Source of the DNA: CAVVEQ01 sp963747315
GTDB lineage: Bacteria > Chloroflexota > Anaerolineae > Anaerolineales > Anaerolineaceae
Reading direction: 5' to 3'
Length of the DNA: 64,000 nt
Assembly (NCBI GenBank): GCA_963747315.1
Contig: CAVVEQ010000010.1
Span: 1-64,000, forward strand
A program made the position numbers and the translations under genes. A model generated the notes under the pieces. The model was not told the origin of the DNA. It saw nothing but the letters and a program-made list of their open reading frames with translations, and did not search any database. This document shows positions 53,297 through 60,957 of the stretch, piece by piece. Numbering within the stretch: the stretch's first letter is position 1; every line of letters begins with the position of its first letter.

Positions 53297-53325
53297 TTGA
53301 CAGAACGTTTGTTCTTATATATAAT
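53297..53325 (+). promoter_or_regulatory. lexA promoter
   Basis: TTGACA (53297-53302) and TATAAT (53320-53325) are exactly 17 bases apart. The LexA box lies in the spacer. The start is near 53332 and the leader carries AGGAGG before ATG 53364. Confidence 0.9.
53303..53314 (+). promoter_or_regulatory. LexA operator
   Basis: GAACGTTTGTTC is a clean GAAC-N4-GTTC dyad placed directly behind the -35 element, where bound LexA would block RNA polymerase. It fits the Gram-positive-type SOS box and implies autoregulation. A related half-site (ATAGAACAAAT) follows at 53325-53335. Confidence 0.85.
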
Positions 53326-53363
53326 AGAACAAATAATCGAAAGTCAGATGGCAGGAGGATGGC

Positions 53364-54035
53364 ATGACACGCGACAGGGAAATGGAGGAGAGGCTCCACC
53401 GAATTCTGGAATTTTTAAGCAGCTTCCAGGAAAAATCGGGCTATTCACCATCCATACGCGAGATCGGGGACAAGATCGGTGTCAAATCCACCTCGCTGGT
53501 GGATTTCTACCTGGAGAAGCTCGAAGCCCGCGGCGCCATCGTCCGGGATAAGCACATCTCCCGCAGCATCCGCGTGCTTTCCAACACCATGAAGGAAGTC
53601 TTTCGCATCCCCCTCATGGGTCGCATCGTCGCCGGCAAGCCTATCCCTGTGCCTGCCTCCGATCTCGATTACTTCAACTCCGAAGATAGCGTCGAGATCG
53701 CCGCCAGCATTCTTCCTTCTCGCGAGCGCTCCGACAAGCTCTTTGCCCTCCAGGTGGAAGGTGATTCCATGGTGGACGCGATGATCAACGACGGGGATAT
53801 TGTCATCATGAAGCCCTCCCGGGTGGCAGAGAATGGCGATATGGTGGCCGTCTGGCTCCCGGATAGGGACGAAACCACCCTGAAATACTTTTACAAAGAA
53901 GGCGACCGGTTCCGCCTGCAGCCTGCCAACCCGACCATGTCACCCATTTATATCGAAAAGTCCCGTCCGCTGGAGATCATGGGCAAGGTGGTCATGGTTG
54001 TCCGCCAGGTACACTCCGCTCCGCTGGCCGGGTAA
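53364..54035 (+). CDS. lexA: SOS repressor LexA
   Basis: The 223-residue protein has the LexA winged helix (LHRILEFLSSFQEKSGYSPS then IREIGDKIGV) and the S24 peptidase domain. The self-cleavage bond is Ala90-Gly91 in GRIVAGKPIPV, the nucleophile Ser135 in LQVEGDSMVDAMINDGDI, and the general-base Lys174 in ETTLKYFYKEG. RecA-stimulated cleavage would release SOS genes. It has a strong promoter with its own operator and shares a bidirectional terminator with rplL. Slightly longer N- and C-terminal parts than E. coli LexA are seen, but all key residues are present. Confidence 0.95.
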   Translation: MTRDREMEERLHRILEFLSSFQEKSGYSPSIREIGDKIGVKSTSLVDFYLEKLEARGAIVRDKHISRSIRVLSNTMKEVFRIPLMGRIVAGKPIPVPASDLDYFNSEDSVEIAASILPSRERSDKLFALQVEGDSMVDAMINDGDIVIMKPSRVAENGDMVAVWLPDRDETTLKYFYKEGDRFRLQPANPTMSPIYIEKSRPLEIMGKVVMVVRQVHSAPLAG

Positions 54036-54051
54036 AATAATCCTTAAATCA

Positions 54052-54081
54052 AAAAAAGAGACGCATATGCGTCTCTTTTTT
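54052..54081. terminator. Bidirectional terminator between lexA and rplL
   Basis: AAAAAAGAGACGC (54052-54064) pairs with GCGTCTCTTTTTT (54069-54081) around ATAT. It is strong in both directions and ends the ribosomal operon. Confidence 0.9.
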
Positions 54082-54094
54082 GGTTCGGTCGGAA

Positions 54095-54472
54095 TTAGGC
54101 GACTTCGACAACGCCGCCAGCGGCTTCGATCTTGCTCTTTGCATCGGCAGCAGCAGCCTTGGCGACACCGGTGAGCACTTTGGCGCCCGCGGTCTCGGCC
54201 ATGGTCTTGGCTTCCACCAGGCCCAGGTTGGTGAGCTGGCGAATGACCTTGATGACCTCGATCTTCTTGGGGCCGGCATCCTTGAGGACCACATCAAACT
54301 CGGTCTTCTCTTCCACCGGTTCAGCGGAACCAGCAGCGCCTGCCGGGGCAGCCACAGCCACAGCGGCGGCGGCGGAAACACCCCATTTTTCTTCCAGGGC
54401 TTTCACCAATTCAGCAGCTTCCAAAACGGAGAGCTTGCTCAGTTCTTCAACCAATTTTTCTAAATCAGCCAT
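54095..54472 (-). CDS. rplL: Ribosomal protein L7/L12
   Basis: The 125-residue stalk protein has the dimerising N-terminal domain (ADLEKLVEELSKLSVLEAAE then LVKALEEKWG), an Ala-rich hinge (AAAVAVAAPAGAAGSA) and the factor-binding C-terminal domain KTEFDVVLKDAGPKKIEVIK then VIRQLTNLGLVEAKTMAE. It recruits translation GTPases, including the EF-Tu encoded upstream. It is the last gene of the ribosomal cluster, 91 bases after rplJ. Confidence 0.97.
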   Translation of the reverse strand: MADLEKLVEELSKLSVLEAAELVKALEEKWGVSAAAAVAVAAPAGAAGSAEPVEEKTEFDVVLKDAGPKKIEVIKVIRQLTNLGLVEAKTMAETAGAKVLTGVAKAAAADAKSKIEAAGGVVEVA

Positions 54473-54563
54473 CTCAATACTCCTTATAATTTCTCGAAAA
54501 TTACTTTGTTGCTTGTCCCGGGAAGACCTTTTCGATCCTTCAACAAGTCAACTTACGATCTTC

Positions 54564-55091
54564 CTAGGCAGCCTGTGGCTGTTCGGAATGCGCCTTGATG
54601 ACGAAAGCCATCCGGCGGGCAGGTTCGGCAAGGGTGCGGACGAGCTGCGTGGCAGGTGTGTTGAGCAAACCCATCAGGCGTGCGCGCATCACGGGCAGGG
54701 CGGGCAGATCAGCCAACGCTTTCACCTGGCTGGCGCTGAGAAGATCCTTTCCCAGGTAGCCGCCTTTGAGCGTGAATCGTTCCGATTGTTTGGTCGCAAC
54801 CTCATTAAGAACCTTTGCAAGAGCGGGCGGGTCATTAAATGCGAACCCGACCAGGGACGTGCCTTCAAAAGCCTCGCTCTGGGGCAATCCTGCATCATTG
54901 ATCGATCGTGTGATCAGCGTATTTTTGACCACGTGCAATTCGCCGCCAGCCTCGCGGGCTTTCGCGCGCAGGTTTTCAATCTCTTTAACGGACACTGAAG
55001 TAAACGAAGCTGCAAATACTGCCTGGCTTTGTTCCAGCCATTTTAAGTATTGAGCCTGCATTTCAGCTTTTTGTTTTTTGGTAAATGCCAA
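54564..55091 (-). CDS. rplJ: Ribosomal protein L10
   Basis: The 175-residue protein shows the L10 pattern: KKQKAEMQAQYLKWLEQSQA, then LRAKAREAGGELHVVKNTLI, EGTSLVGFAFNDPPALAKVL and LKGGYLGKDLLSASQVKALA, followed by the C-terminal helix that carries L7/L12 dimers. AAAGGAGGTGAAATTC provides the ribosome site. An L10-type leader and an attenuator hairpin precede it, so L10-L12 can repress its own synthesis. Confidence 0.96.
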   Translation of the reverse strand: MAFTKKQKAEMQAQYLKWLEQSQAVFAASFTSVSVKEIENLRAKAREAGGELHVVKNTLITRSINDAGLPQSEAFEGTSLVGFAFNDPPALAKVLNEVATKQSERFTLKGGYLGKDLLSASQVKALADLPALPVMRARLMGLLNTPATQLVRTLAEPARRMAFVIKAHSEQPQAA

Positions 55092-55118
55092 TGAATTTCA
55101 CCTCCTTTCCTTAAGTTT

Positions 55119-55148
55119 AAAAAATCTTTGCCTGTAAAGACAGGCAAA
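55119..55148 (-). terminator. Attenuator hairpin ahead of rplJ
   Basis: TTTGCCTGT and ACAGGCAAA (55127-55135 with 55140-55148) form a stem, followed on the minus strand by GATTTTTTAAA. Placed between the L10 leader and rplJ, it looks like a regulated terminator. Confidence 0.8.
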
Positions 55149-55149
55149 G

Positions 55150-55265
55150 ACATGTTTCCGATATTGGAACCATCGCGCGGGAGCGCTATTGTCTTCACCT
55201 GGGCAGGAAATTAAGCCATCTCTGGCACCGGCCGTCTTCGGCGATCGCTCCGTTTGTGGAGCGGG
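55150..55265 (-). promoter_or_regulatory. Ribosomal L10 leader
   Basis: The conserved core reads TTAATTTCCTGCCCAGGTGA on the minus strand (about 55195-55214), the typical L10-leader element that binds L10(L12)4. Flanking GC-rich stems (GCGATCGCCGAAGACGGC, GCGCTCCCGCGCG) complete the fold. An attenuator follows. Confidence 0.7.
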
Positions 55266-55269
55266 TAAT

Positions 55270-55298
55270 ATTGTACTTGATAAATTTCATCCGGGCAA
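55270..55298 (-). promoter_or_regulatory. Internal promoter for rplJ-rplL
   Basis: On the minus strand TTGCCC (55293-55298) and TACAAT (55270-55275) are 17 bases apart, just after a CCGGGC/GCCCGG hairpin (55291-55315) that follows rplA. It would allow rplJL to be made independently of rplKA. Confidence 0.5.
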
Positions 55299-55322
55299 GG
55301 TATTTCCCCGCCCGGGTTGATC

Positions 55323-56042
55323 TTATTCCTTCACATTCATCATCTGGGCAGCGTTGGCGTCCACTTTGACGCCGGGGCCCATCGTGGAAGCCAGGGTGAT
55401 CCGTTTAATGTAAATTCCTTTTGCGGCGGATGGCTTGGCTTTCTTGATCGCCTCCATCAGGGCGGCGAGGTTGTCGTAAAGCTTATCCACTTCAAAAGAA
55501 ACCTTACCCACCGAAACGTGCACGTTGGCTGTCTTATCCAGGCGGAATTCAACACGCCCGGCTTTGGATTCTTCGATGACACGAGGCAGGTCTTGCGCAT
55601 CCACAACCGTACCCGCTTTGGGGTTCGGCATCAGGCCGCGGGGACCCAGCACGCGTCCAAGCTTACCGGCTTTGCCCATCATATCCGGTGTGGAGATGGC
55701 CACATCGAAATCTGTGAAACCGTTCTGGATCTTGGTGATCCATTCATCGCTGTCGGCCACATAATCGGCACCGGCTTCCTGGGCTTTAGTGGCACCATCG
55801 CCCTGGGCGAAGACAAGCACGCGGACTGTCTTGCCGAGCCCGTGGGGCAGAACCACTACGTCGCGCAGCTGCTGATCTGCCTGGCGGGGATCCAGACCCA
55901 TGCGCAGGTGAACTTCCACAGTGCTATCGAATTTGGAGACGGAGGTTTCCTTCACCAGGGTCAACGCCTGGCGGGGTTCGTAAAAGGTATCCTTCTCGAT
56001 TTTGGCAATTGCTGCCTGGTATTTCTTTCCGTGTTTAGCCAT
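55323..56042 (-). CDS. rplA: Ribosomal protein L1
   Basis: The 239-residue L1 has YQAAIAKIEKDTFYEPRQAL near the start, then LRMGLDPRQADQQLRDVVVL and PHGLGKTVRVLVFAQGD, the conserved RGLMPNPKAGTVVDAQDLPR and the C-terminal LMEAIKKAKPSAAKGIYIKR. It binds 23S rRNA at the L1 stalk and, in many bacteria, represses its own operon. It follows rplK by 45 bases. Confidence 0.97.
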   Translation of the reverse strand: MAKHGKKYQAAIAKIEKDTFYEPRQALTLVKETSVSKFDSTVEVHLRMGLDPRQADQQLRDVVVLPHGLGKTVRVLVFAQGDGATKAQEAGADYVADSDEWITKIQNGFTDFDVAISTPDMMGKAGKLGRVLGPRGLMPNPKAGTVVDAQDLPRVIEESKAGRVEFRLDKTANVHVSVGKVSFEVDKLYDNLAALMEAIKKAKPSAAKGIYIKRITLASTMGPGVKVDANAAQMMNVKE

Positions 56043-56087
56043 TGTTTCTCCTAGGTGGTTTTAGCGGGCGTTTTCGCCCTCCCACAA

Positions 56088-56513
56088 TTAATCGACTACC
56101 GTCAGCCCCATATTGCGGGCAGTGCCTTCGATCTGGCGCATGGCGCCTTCGACGTCAATGGCATTCATATCCTTGGCTTTCAGCTCCGCGATCTGGCGGA
56201 TCTGGGTCCTGGTGACCTTGCCAACCTTGGTGCGGTTGGGGACATCGGATCCTTTTTCAACCCCAGCAGCCTTTTTGAGCAATTCCGCAGCCGGAGGTGA
56301 TTTCAGGATAAAGGTGAACGACCCATCGGTATAGACACTGATTTCTGCAGGAATGATCTCGCCGACCTGGTTCTGGGTTCGGGCGTTGTATTCCTTACAG
56401 AAGGCCATGATATTGATGCCGTGCCCGGCGAGGGCAGGACCAATGGGGGGTGCAGGATTGGCTTTTCCAGCCGGGATCTGCAGACGGACAACAGTTTTTA
56501 GTTTCTTTGCCAC
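56088..56513 (-). CDS. rplK: Ribosomal protein L11
   Basis: The 141-residue protein matches L11: KKLKTVVRLQIPAGKANPAP then PIGPALAGHGINIMAFCKEY, and IPAEISVYTDGSFTFILKSP. It begins with a GTG (56513) that has AAGGAG upstream. It binds the GTPase-associated centre of 23S rRNA and helps factor-dependent GTP hydrolysis. It lies 73 bases after nusG. Confidence 0.97.
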   Translation of the reverse strand: MAKKLKTVVRLQIPAGKANPAPPIGPALAGHGINIMAFCKEYNARTQNQVGEIIPAEISVYTDGSFTFILKSPPAAELLKKAAGVEKGSDVPNRTKVGKVTRTQIRQIAELKAKDMNAIDVEGAMRQIEGTARNMGLTVVD

Positions 56514-56586
56514 TTTTCACTCCTTGGTGGTGTTAGCGGGTGATAGGGGAGCACCCTCCCACATTAAGACCCGAAAGGGTCAATGC

Positions 56587-57261
56587 TTACGATTTTTCTA
56601 CTTGCAAGAAATCCAGCTCAACGGGGGTTTCCCGCCCGAAGAAATTCACCAGAACGCGCACTTTGGTGTGCACCTGGTCGATATCCTGAACCGTACCGCG
56701 AAAGTCATTGAACGGTCCATCGATGATGCGGATGCGTTCGCCCACTTTGAAAGTTACCTTCACCAGTGGCGCTTCGGCTTCCATACGTTTGAGGATCTGG
56801 TTGACCTCATCGTCGCGCAGCGGCGTAGGCTGGTTACCCATTCCCACAAAACCGGTAACCCCTGGCGTGTTGCGAACCACGTACCAGGATTCTTCCGAGA
56901 GCTTCATGTTCACAAGAACATAGCCCGGGAACACATGGCGCTCCACTGTGCGGCGTTTGCCATCCCGCACTTCAATTTCTTCCTGGGTCGGGATAACCAC
57001 ATCGAAGATCATGTCCTTCATGTTCATGCTCTCGATGCGTTGCTCCAGGTTATGGCGTACTTTATTTTCATAACCGGAGTAGCAGTGGATGACGTACCAG
57101 GCGACTTCGTCGCTGATAATATCAACAACCGATTCCTCCGCACTCTGCGGCGCAGGGGCGGTGGCTTTGGGCGCGGGAACAGGCGCCGGTGCCGCAATCT
57201 CTGGGCTCTCGACCGGTTCTTCCCACACTTCGTTGTTGTTCAAATCATCCTGCTCAACCAT
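56587..57261 (-). CDS. nusG: Transcription termination/antitermination factor NusG
   Basis: The protein starts with an acidic, Pro/Ala-rich extension of about 48 residues, then the NGN domain WYVIHCYSGYENKVRHNLEQ with VFPGYVLVNMKLSEESWYVV and NTPGVTGFVGMGNQPTPL, and the KOW domain FKVGERIRIIDGPFNDFRGT with VRVLVNFFGRETPVELDFLQ. NusG binds RNA polymerase, aids processivity and links it to Rho or the ribosome. The N-terminal extension is unusual in length compared with E. coli NusG but not rare in other phyla. Confidence 0.95.
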   Translation of the reverse strand: MVEQDDLNNNEVWEEPVESPEIAAPAPVPAPKATAPAPQSAEESVVDIISDEVAWYVIHCYSGYENKVRHNLEQRIESMNMKDMIFDVVIPTQEEIEVRDGKRRTVERHVFPGYVLVNMKLSEESWYVVRNTPGVTGFVGMGNQPTPLRDDEVNQILKRMEAEAPLVKVTFKVGERIRIIDGPFNDFRGTVQDIDQVHTKVRVLVNFFGRETPVELDFLQVEKS

Positions 57262-57290
57262 TCATACTCCTCGGCGAAAGATTCGCCAGG

Positions 57291-57497
57291 TTAGAGGGCT
57301 ACCAAGTAACTGATCAGCCGTGAAAAGAAGTAATCAAAAGCGCCCAGGATTAACCCGGTTGCGATCATCACGGCTAGAACGATATAGGTCATGCGCATGG
57401 CTTCCCTCGGGGTGGGCCAGGTGACCTTGCGCAGTTCGCCGACAGTTTCACGCCACCAGCGTTGAAATCTATTTGGTTTTTTCGCTGTCTCAGCCAA
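57291..57497 (-). CDS. secE: Preprotein translocase subunit SecE
   Basis: The 68-residue protein has the minimal SecE form: a basic start (ETAKKPNRFQRWWRETVGEL), the conserved RKVTWPTPREAMRMTYIVL and one membrane helix (VLAVMIATGLILGAFDYFFS). It clamps SecY in the translocon. The position between tRNA-Trp and nusG is the common bacterial arrangement. Confidence 0.94.
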   Translation of the reverse strand: MAETAKKPNRFQRWWRETVGELRKVTWPTPREAMRMTYIVLAVMIATGLILGAFDYFFSRLISYLVAL

Positions 57498-57572
57498 GGC
57501 AAACTCCTCTTTTCAGTCTAAAATGCCGTCTTCCCCGTATTGCTGGAGAAGGACGGCTCCCACTTCATCAGG

Positions 57573-57646
57573 CAGGCCAGGCAGGAATCGAACCCGCAAC
57601 CTCCTGTTTTGGAGACAGGCACTCTGCCAAATTGAGCTACTGGCCT
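57573..57646 (-). tRNA. tRNA-Trp (anticodon CCA)
   Basis: AGGCCAG and CTGGCCT form the acceptor stem; CCTGT-CTCCAAA-ACAGG is the anticodon arm with CCA; GGGTTCGATTCCT is the T arm. The 3' CCA is not encoded. It lies between rpmG and secE, its usual position. Confidence 0.95.
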
Positions 57647-57697
57647 GTAAGGTTCCCGGGAGCGACCATTTTGAGGCCGCTCCCCTCACTCTGTTCC

Positions 57698-57868
57698 TTA
57701 TTTGGTCTCGCGGTGCAAGGTGTGCTTGCGGCAGCGCGGACAGTACTTATTCATTTCCATGCGGCCCGGATCGTTTCGGCGATTTTTTTCCGATGTGTAA
57801 TTTCGCTCTTTGCAATCCGAGCATGCAAAGGTGATCACCGGGCGGATATCTTTTTTCTTGGATGCCAT
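57698..57868 (-). CDS. rpmG: Ribosomal protein L33
   Basis: This short gene encodes 56 residues: MASKKKDIRPVITFACSDCK, then ERNYTSEKNRRNDPGRMEMN and KYCPRCRKHTLHRETK. Two CxxC pairs (CSDC, CPRC) bind zinc, so it is the zinc-containing form of L33. It lies 46 bases after tuf and just before tRNA-Trp, in the typical order. Confidence 0.95.
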   Translation of the reverse strand: MASKKKDIRPVITFACSDCKERNYTSEKNRRNDPGRMEMNKYCPRCRKHTLHRETK

Positions 57869-57914
57869 TTTTCTCACTTATCCGCTCCCGGTTGCCCGGG
57901 AGCGGTATTCCTTC

Positions 57915-59117
57915 CTATGCAATGATCTTGGTGATCGCTCCGGCGCCTACCGTTAGACCGCCTTCACGAATCGCAAAGCGCGAACCCTGCTCCAGCGCCA
58001 CCGGTACGATCAGTTCCACTTCCATCTCCACGTTGTCCCCGGGCATCACCATCTCCACCCCCGCAGGCAGGGTGATCGAGCCCGTTACGTCCATCGTGCG
58101 AATATAGAACTGCGGCCGGTAACCGGGGAAGAACGGTTTGTGCCTTCCACCCTCTTCCCGCTTCAACACGTATACCTGCGCCATGAACTTGGTGTGCGGG
58201 GTGATCGAGCCTGCTTTCGCTACCACCTGCCCGCGCTCCACGTCCGTGCGCTCAATGCCTCGGAGAAGCAAGCCCAGGTTATCCCCGGCCATGCCTTCGT
58301 CCAGCAGCTTGTGGAACATTTCCACACCGGTGCAGACACTGGTCCGCGTCTTCTCCTGCAGCCCGATGATCTCCACCGGGTCGCCAACATGGATCTTGCC
58401 GCGGTCAACTCTGCCCGTCACCACCGTCCCGCGTCCCTTGATCGAGAACACGTCCTCGATCGGCATCATGAACGGCTTGTCCACTTCGCGAACAGGCTCA
58501 GGGATATATTCATCCACCACCCGCAGCAGTTCCTTGATGCACTCGTACTCGGGTGCATTCGGATCGGTCGAGGTGCTTTCCAGTGCCTTCAGCGCGCTGC
58601 CCCGCACGATCGGGGTGGTCTCACCCGGGAATTTGTATCCCGAGAGCATTTCCCTCAGTTCCATCTCCACCAGTTCCAGCAGTTCCGGATCGTCCATCAT
58701 GTCTACTTTGTTCAAAAATACTACGATGCTCGGCACTTCCACCTGGCGCGCCAGCAGGACGTGTTCCTTGGTCTGCGGCATGGGGCCATCCGGCGCGGCT
58801 ACCACCAATATGGCGCCATCCACCTGGGCTGCCCCGGTGATCATGTTCTTGATATAGTCGCGGTGACCCGGCATATCCACATGGGCATAGTGCCGTTTCT
58901 CGGTCTCGTATTCCACGTGGGCAATGTTGATCGTGATCCCGCGGGCTTTCTCTTCCGGGGCGTTATCAATGCTGTCATACGCCCGGTACTCGGCTTTCCC
59001 GTAGAACCCGCAGTACTTGGTGATCGCCGCGGTCAACGTGGTCTTGCCATGGTCAATGTGCCCCATGGTACCTACGTTCAAATGCGGTTTGCTTCGGTCA
59101 AATTTCTGCTTCGCCAT
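57915..59117 (-). CDS. tuf: Elongation factor Tu
   Basis: The 400-residue GTPase has all G motifs: GHIDHGKTTLTAAITKYCGF (P-loop), ARGITINIAHVEYET (switch I), HVDMPGHRDYIKNM (switch II) and VVFLNKVDMMDDPELLELVE (NKxD). Domain 2 and 3 follow, with GRGTVVTGRVDRGKIHVGDP and FFPGYRPQFYIRTMDVTGSI. It brings aminoacyl-tRNA to the ribosome. It is transcribed after three tRNA genes, an arrangement often called tufB-like. The coding frame is intact. Confidence 0.98.
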   Translation of the reverse strand: MAKQKFDRSKPHLNVGTMGHIDHGKTTLTAAITKYCGFYGKAEYRAYDSIDNAPEEKARGITINIAHVEYETEKRHYAHVDMPGHRDYIKNMITGAAQVDGAILVVAAPDGPMPQTKEHVLLARQVEVPSIVVFLNKVDMMDDPELLELVEMELREMLSGYKFPGETTPIVRGSALKALESTSTDPNAPEYECIKELLRVVDEYIPEPVREVDKPFMMPIEDVFSIKGRGTVVTGRVDRGKIHVGDPVEIIGLQEKTRTSVCTGVEMFHKLLDEGMAGDNLGLLLRGIERTDVERGQVVAKAGSITPHTKFMAQVYVLKREEGGRHKPFFPGYRPQFYIRTMDVTGSITLPAGVEMVMPGDNVEMEVELIVPVALEQGSRFAIREGGLTVGAGAITKIIA

Positions 59118-59170
59118 CAGTGCTCTCCTTTACCTATCCAATTATTTTTATAATTTCGTTCGGCAAAGAG

Positions 59171-59243
59171 AGCCCTCAATGGGAGTTGAACCCATGACCC
59201 CGCCCTTACCAAGGGCGTGCTCTACCAACTGAGCTATGAGGGC
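59171..59243 (-). tRNA. tRNA-Thr (anticodon GGT)
   Basis: Acceptor GCCCTCA/TGAGGGC; anticodon arm CGCCC-TTGGTAA-GGGCG with GGT; T arm GGGTTCAACTCCC. It directly precedes tuf. Confidence 0.95.
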
Positions 59244-59316
59244 TTGCCGTACTTACATTCTTCTCCAACAACCAGCTTGGTGACCAGCTGTTGAGAATTT
59301 AGGTCATAAAGACCTG

Positions 59317-59400
59317 TGGGCGGTGAAGGATTCGAACCTCCGAAGGCGTGTCGCCAACTGATTTACAGTCAGTCCCCGTTGGCCACTTGGGTAACCGCCC
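59317..59400 (-). tRNA. tRNA-Tyr (anticodon GTA)
   Basis: Acceptor GGGCGGT/ACCGCCC with discriminator A; anticodon arm ACTGA-CTGTAAA-TCAGT with GTA; a long variable arm (TGGCGACACGCCTTCGG region) as expected for bacterial tRNA-Tyr. Confidence 0.95.
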
Positions 59401-59466
59401 ATTTGAACCGTTGCCGGCTCGGGAGCGCCGCGAGAGATCTCGTCAGCACTCACCAACCTGCAACTG

Positions 59467-59539
59467 AGCCGATGAAGGGAATCGAACCCTTGACCCGCCG
59501 CTTACAAGGCGGCTGCTCTGCCAACTGAGCTACATCGGC
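59467..59539 (-). tRNA. tRNA-Thr (anticodon TGT)
   Basis: Acceptor GCCGATG/CATCGGC; anticodon arm GCCGC-CTTGTAA-GCGGC with TGT; T arm GGGTTCGATTCCC. First gene of the tRNA-tuf transcript. Confidence 0.95.
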
Positions 59540-59569
59540 GCTTTTTAAGGTGCGATTTGAGCGTGCTCG

Positions 59570-59598
59570 ATTATACCAAAGCCTGAATTCACAGGCAA
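59570..59598 (-). promoter_or_regulatory. Promoter of the tRNA-tuf-ribosomal cluster
   Basis: On the minus strand TTGCCT (59593-59598) and TATAAT (59570-59575) are 17 bases apart, about 31 bases before tRNA-Thr. It would drive the tRNAs and tuf. Confidence 0.7.
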
Positions 59599-59750
59599 GG
59601 TTAACCCTGCAAAAACCAGCACGCAGGATGGGTGAGTTTACCCAATAACCGCGCGCGCGTCAAGGAAAGTGTTCGCATCCGCAGTTGGGCGGTATAATTC
59701 AACATCCATTATTATATGAAGGGCCTAAGTCTCTGCCTTGTAAGGTGGTT

Positions 59751-59779
59751 TTGACATCTCCCTTCTTCGTGGATAAAAT
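59751..59779 (+). promoter_or_regulatory. Promoter of coaE
   Basis: TTGACA (59751-59756) and TAAAAT (59774-59779) are 17 bases apart, leading to a leader of about 20 bases before GTG 59807. A second TATAAT at 59693-59698 has no good -35. Between 59600 and 59690 nothing else is seen. Confidence 0.7.
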
Positions 59780-59806
59780 TATTTAACCAGTCGTTCGAGG
59801 TGTTAC

Positions 59807-60953
59807 GTGGGTAAATGGGCAGATAAATACGTCATCGGTCTCACCGGTAATATCGGAACCGGAAAAAGCGTCGTCCGACGTATGCTGGAGCATTTGGGTG
59901 CCTACGGGATCGATGCCGATCAGCTTGCCCACCGCGCCATCGCCAAAGGCGCACCTGGTTATAAAAAGGTGCTGGAGACCTTCGGCAAATGGGTGCTTGC
60001 CCCCGATGGCGAGATCGACCGTGCCAAGCTCGCTTCGATTACCTTCAGCAATCCGGTGGCTATGGCAGACCTGGAAGCCATCATCCACCCCCTCGTTGCT
60101 GGTGCCATAGATCTGATCATAAAGCGCGCCACCCAGAAGGTCATTGTGTTGGAAGCCATCAAACTGGTCGAAAGCGGACTAGGAAAACATTGCGATGCCA
60201 TCTGGGTCTCCTACGCATTTCCCGAGCTGCAGCTTTCCCGCCTGGTGCGCCAGCGCCACATGAGCGAAGCGGATGCCCGCGAGCGGATCGACGCCCAGAG
60301 CCCGCAGGAAGAAAAGATCGCTTCCGCTACCGTCATAATTAAGAACATCTCCACTTTTGAAGAGACCTGGCGCCAGGTGGTGGCAGCCTGGAAGAAGTTC
60401 GTCCCCGGTGCCATGGCAGCCCAGCCGCCCACACCGGCGGTGGAAACCAAAGCCCCGCAGGGTACCATCAGCGTTGTTCGCGGCGGCCCCGGGCACTGCC
60501 TCGAGATCGCCGAGCTCTACAACCGTCTGAGCAAGAATCACGAACATATGACCGAGGAAAAGGTCATGGAGGCATTTGGGGAAAAGGCCTTCATGCTGCT
60601 CACCCTGCGCAACAAGATCATCGGCATCATTGGCTGGCAGGTGGAAAATCTCATTTCCCGCACCACCGATATCCTCATCGATCCCCGGCTTACCTTTCGA
60701 AGAGGCCGTCCCCCTGCTGATTAAGGAAATGGAACTGGCTTCCCGCGACCTGCAATGCGAGGCCTCTCTTCTTTTCATCGAAGCGAACCAATCAACCAAG
60801 GTGGATTTCTGGAAAGGGTTGGGCTACGAGCGTCGCGCGCCGGAAACGCTTGGTGTCCTCGCCTGGCAGGAAGCCGCCCAGGAAAGCATGCCTGCCGGAT
60901 CGGTCCTATTTTTCAAGCAACTGCGTGTGGATAGGGTTCTCCGCCCCATCTGA
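59807..60953 (+). CDS. coaE: Dephospho-CoA kinase fused to a GNAT-like domain, frameshift near 60695
   Basis: A GTG start gives MGKWADKYVIGLTGNIGTGK with the P-loop GNIGTGKS. The CoaE core continues HLGAYGIDADQLAHRAIAKG, then FSNPVAMADLEAIIHPLV and AIWVSYAFPELQLSRLVRQR, ending near residue 205. After a Pro/Ala-rich linker a second domain starts ISVVRGGPGHCLEIAELYNR and continues, across a one-base shift near 60695, with LPFEEAVPLLIKEMELASRD and FWKGLGYERRAPETLGV, a GNAT-like pattern. CoaE phosphorylates dephospho-CoA, the last step of CoA synthesis; the appended domain may bind CoA or acetyl-CoA. The fusion is visible in one frame before the indel. cdaA starts five bases after the stop. Confidence 0.85.
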
Positions 60954-60957
60954 TCCA

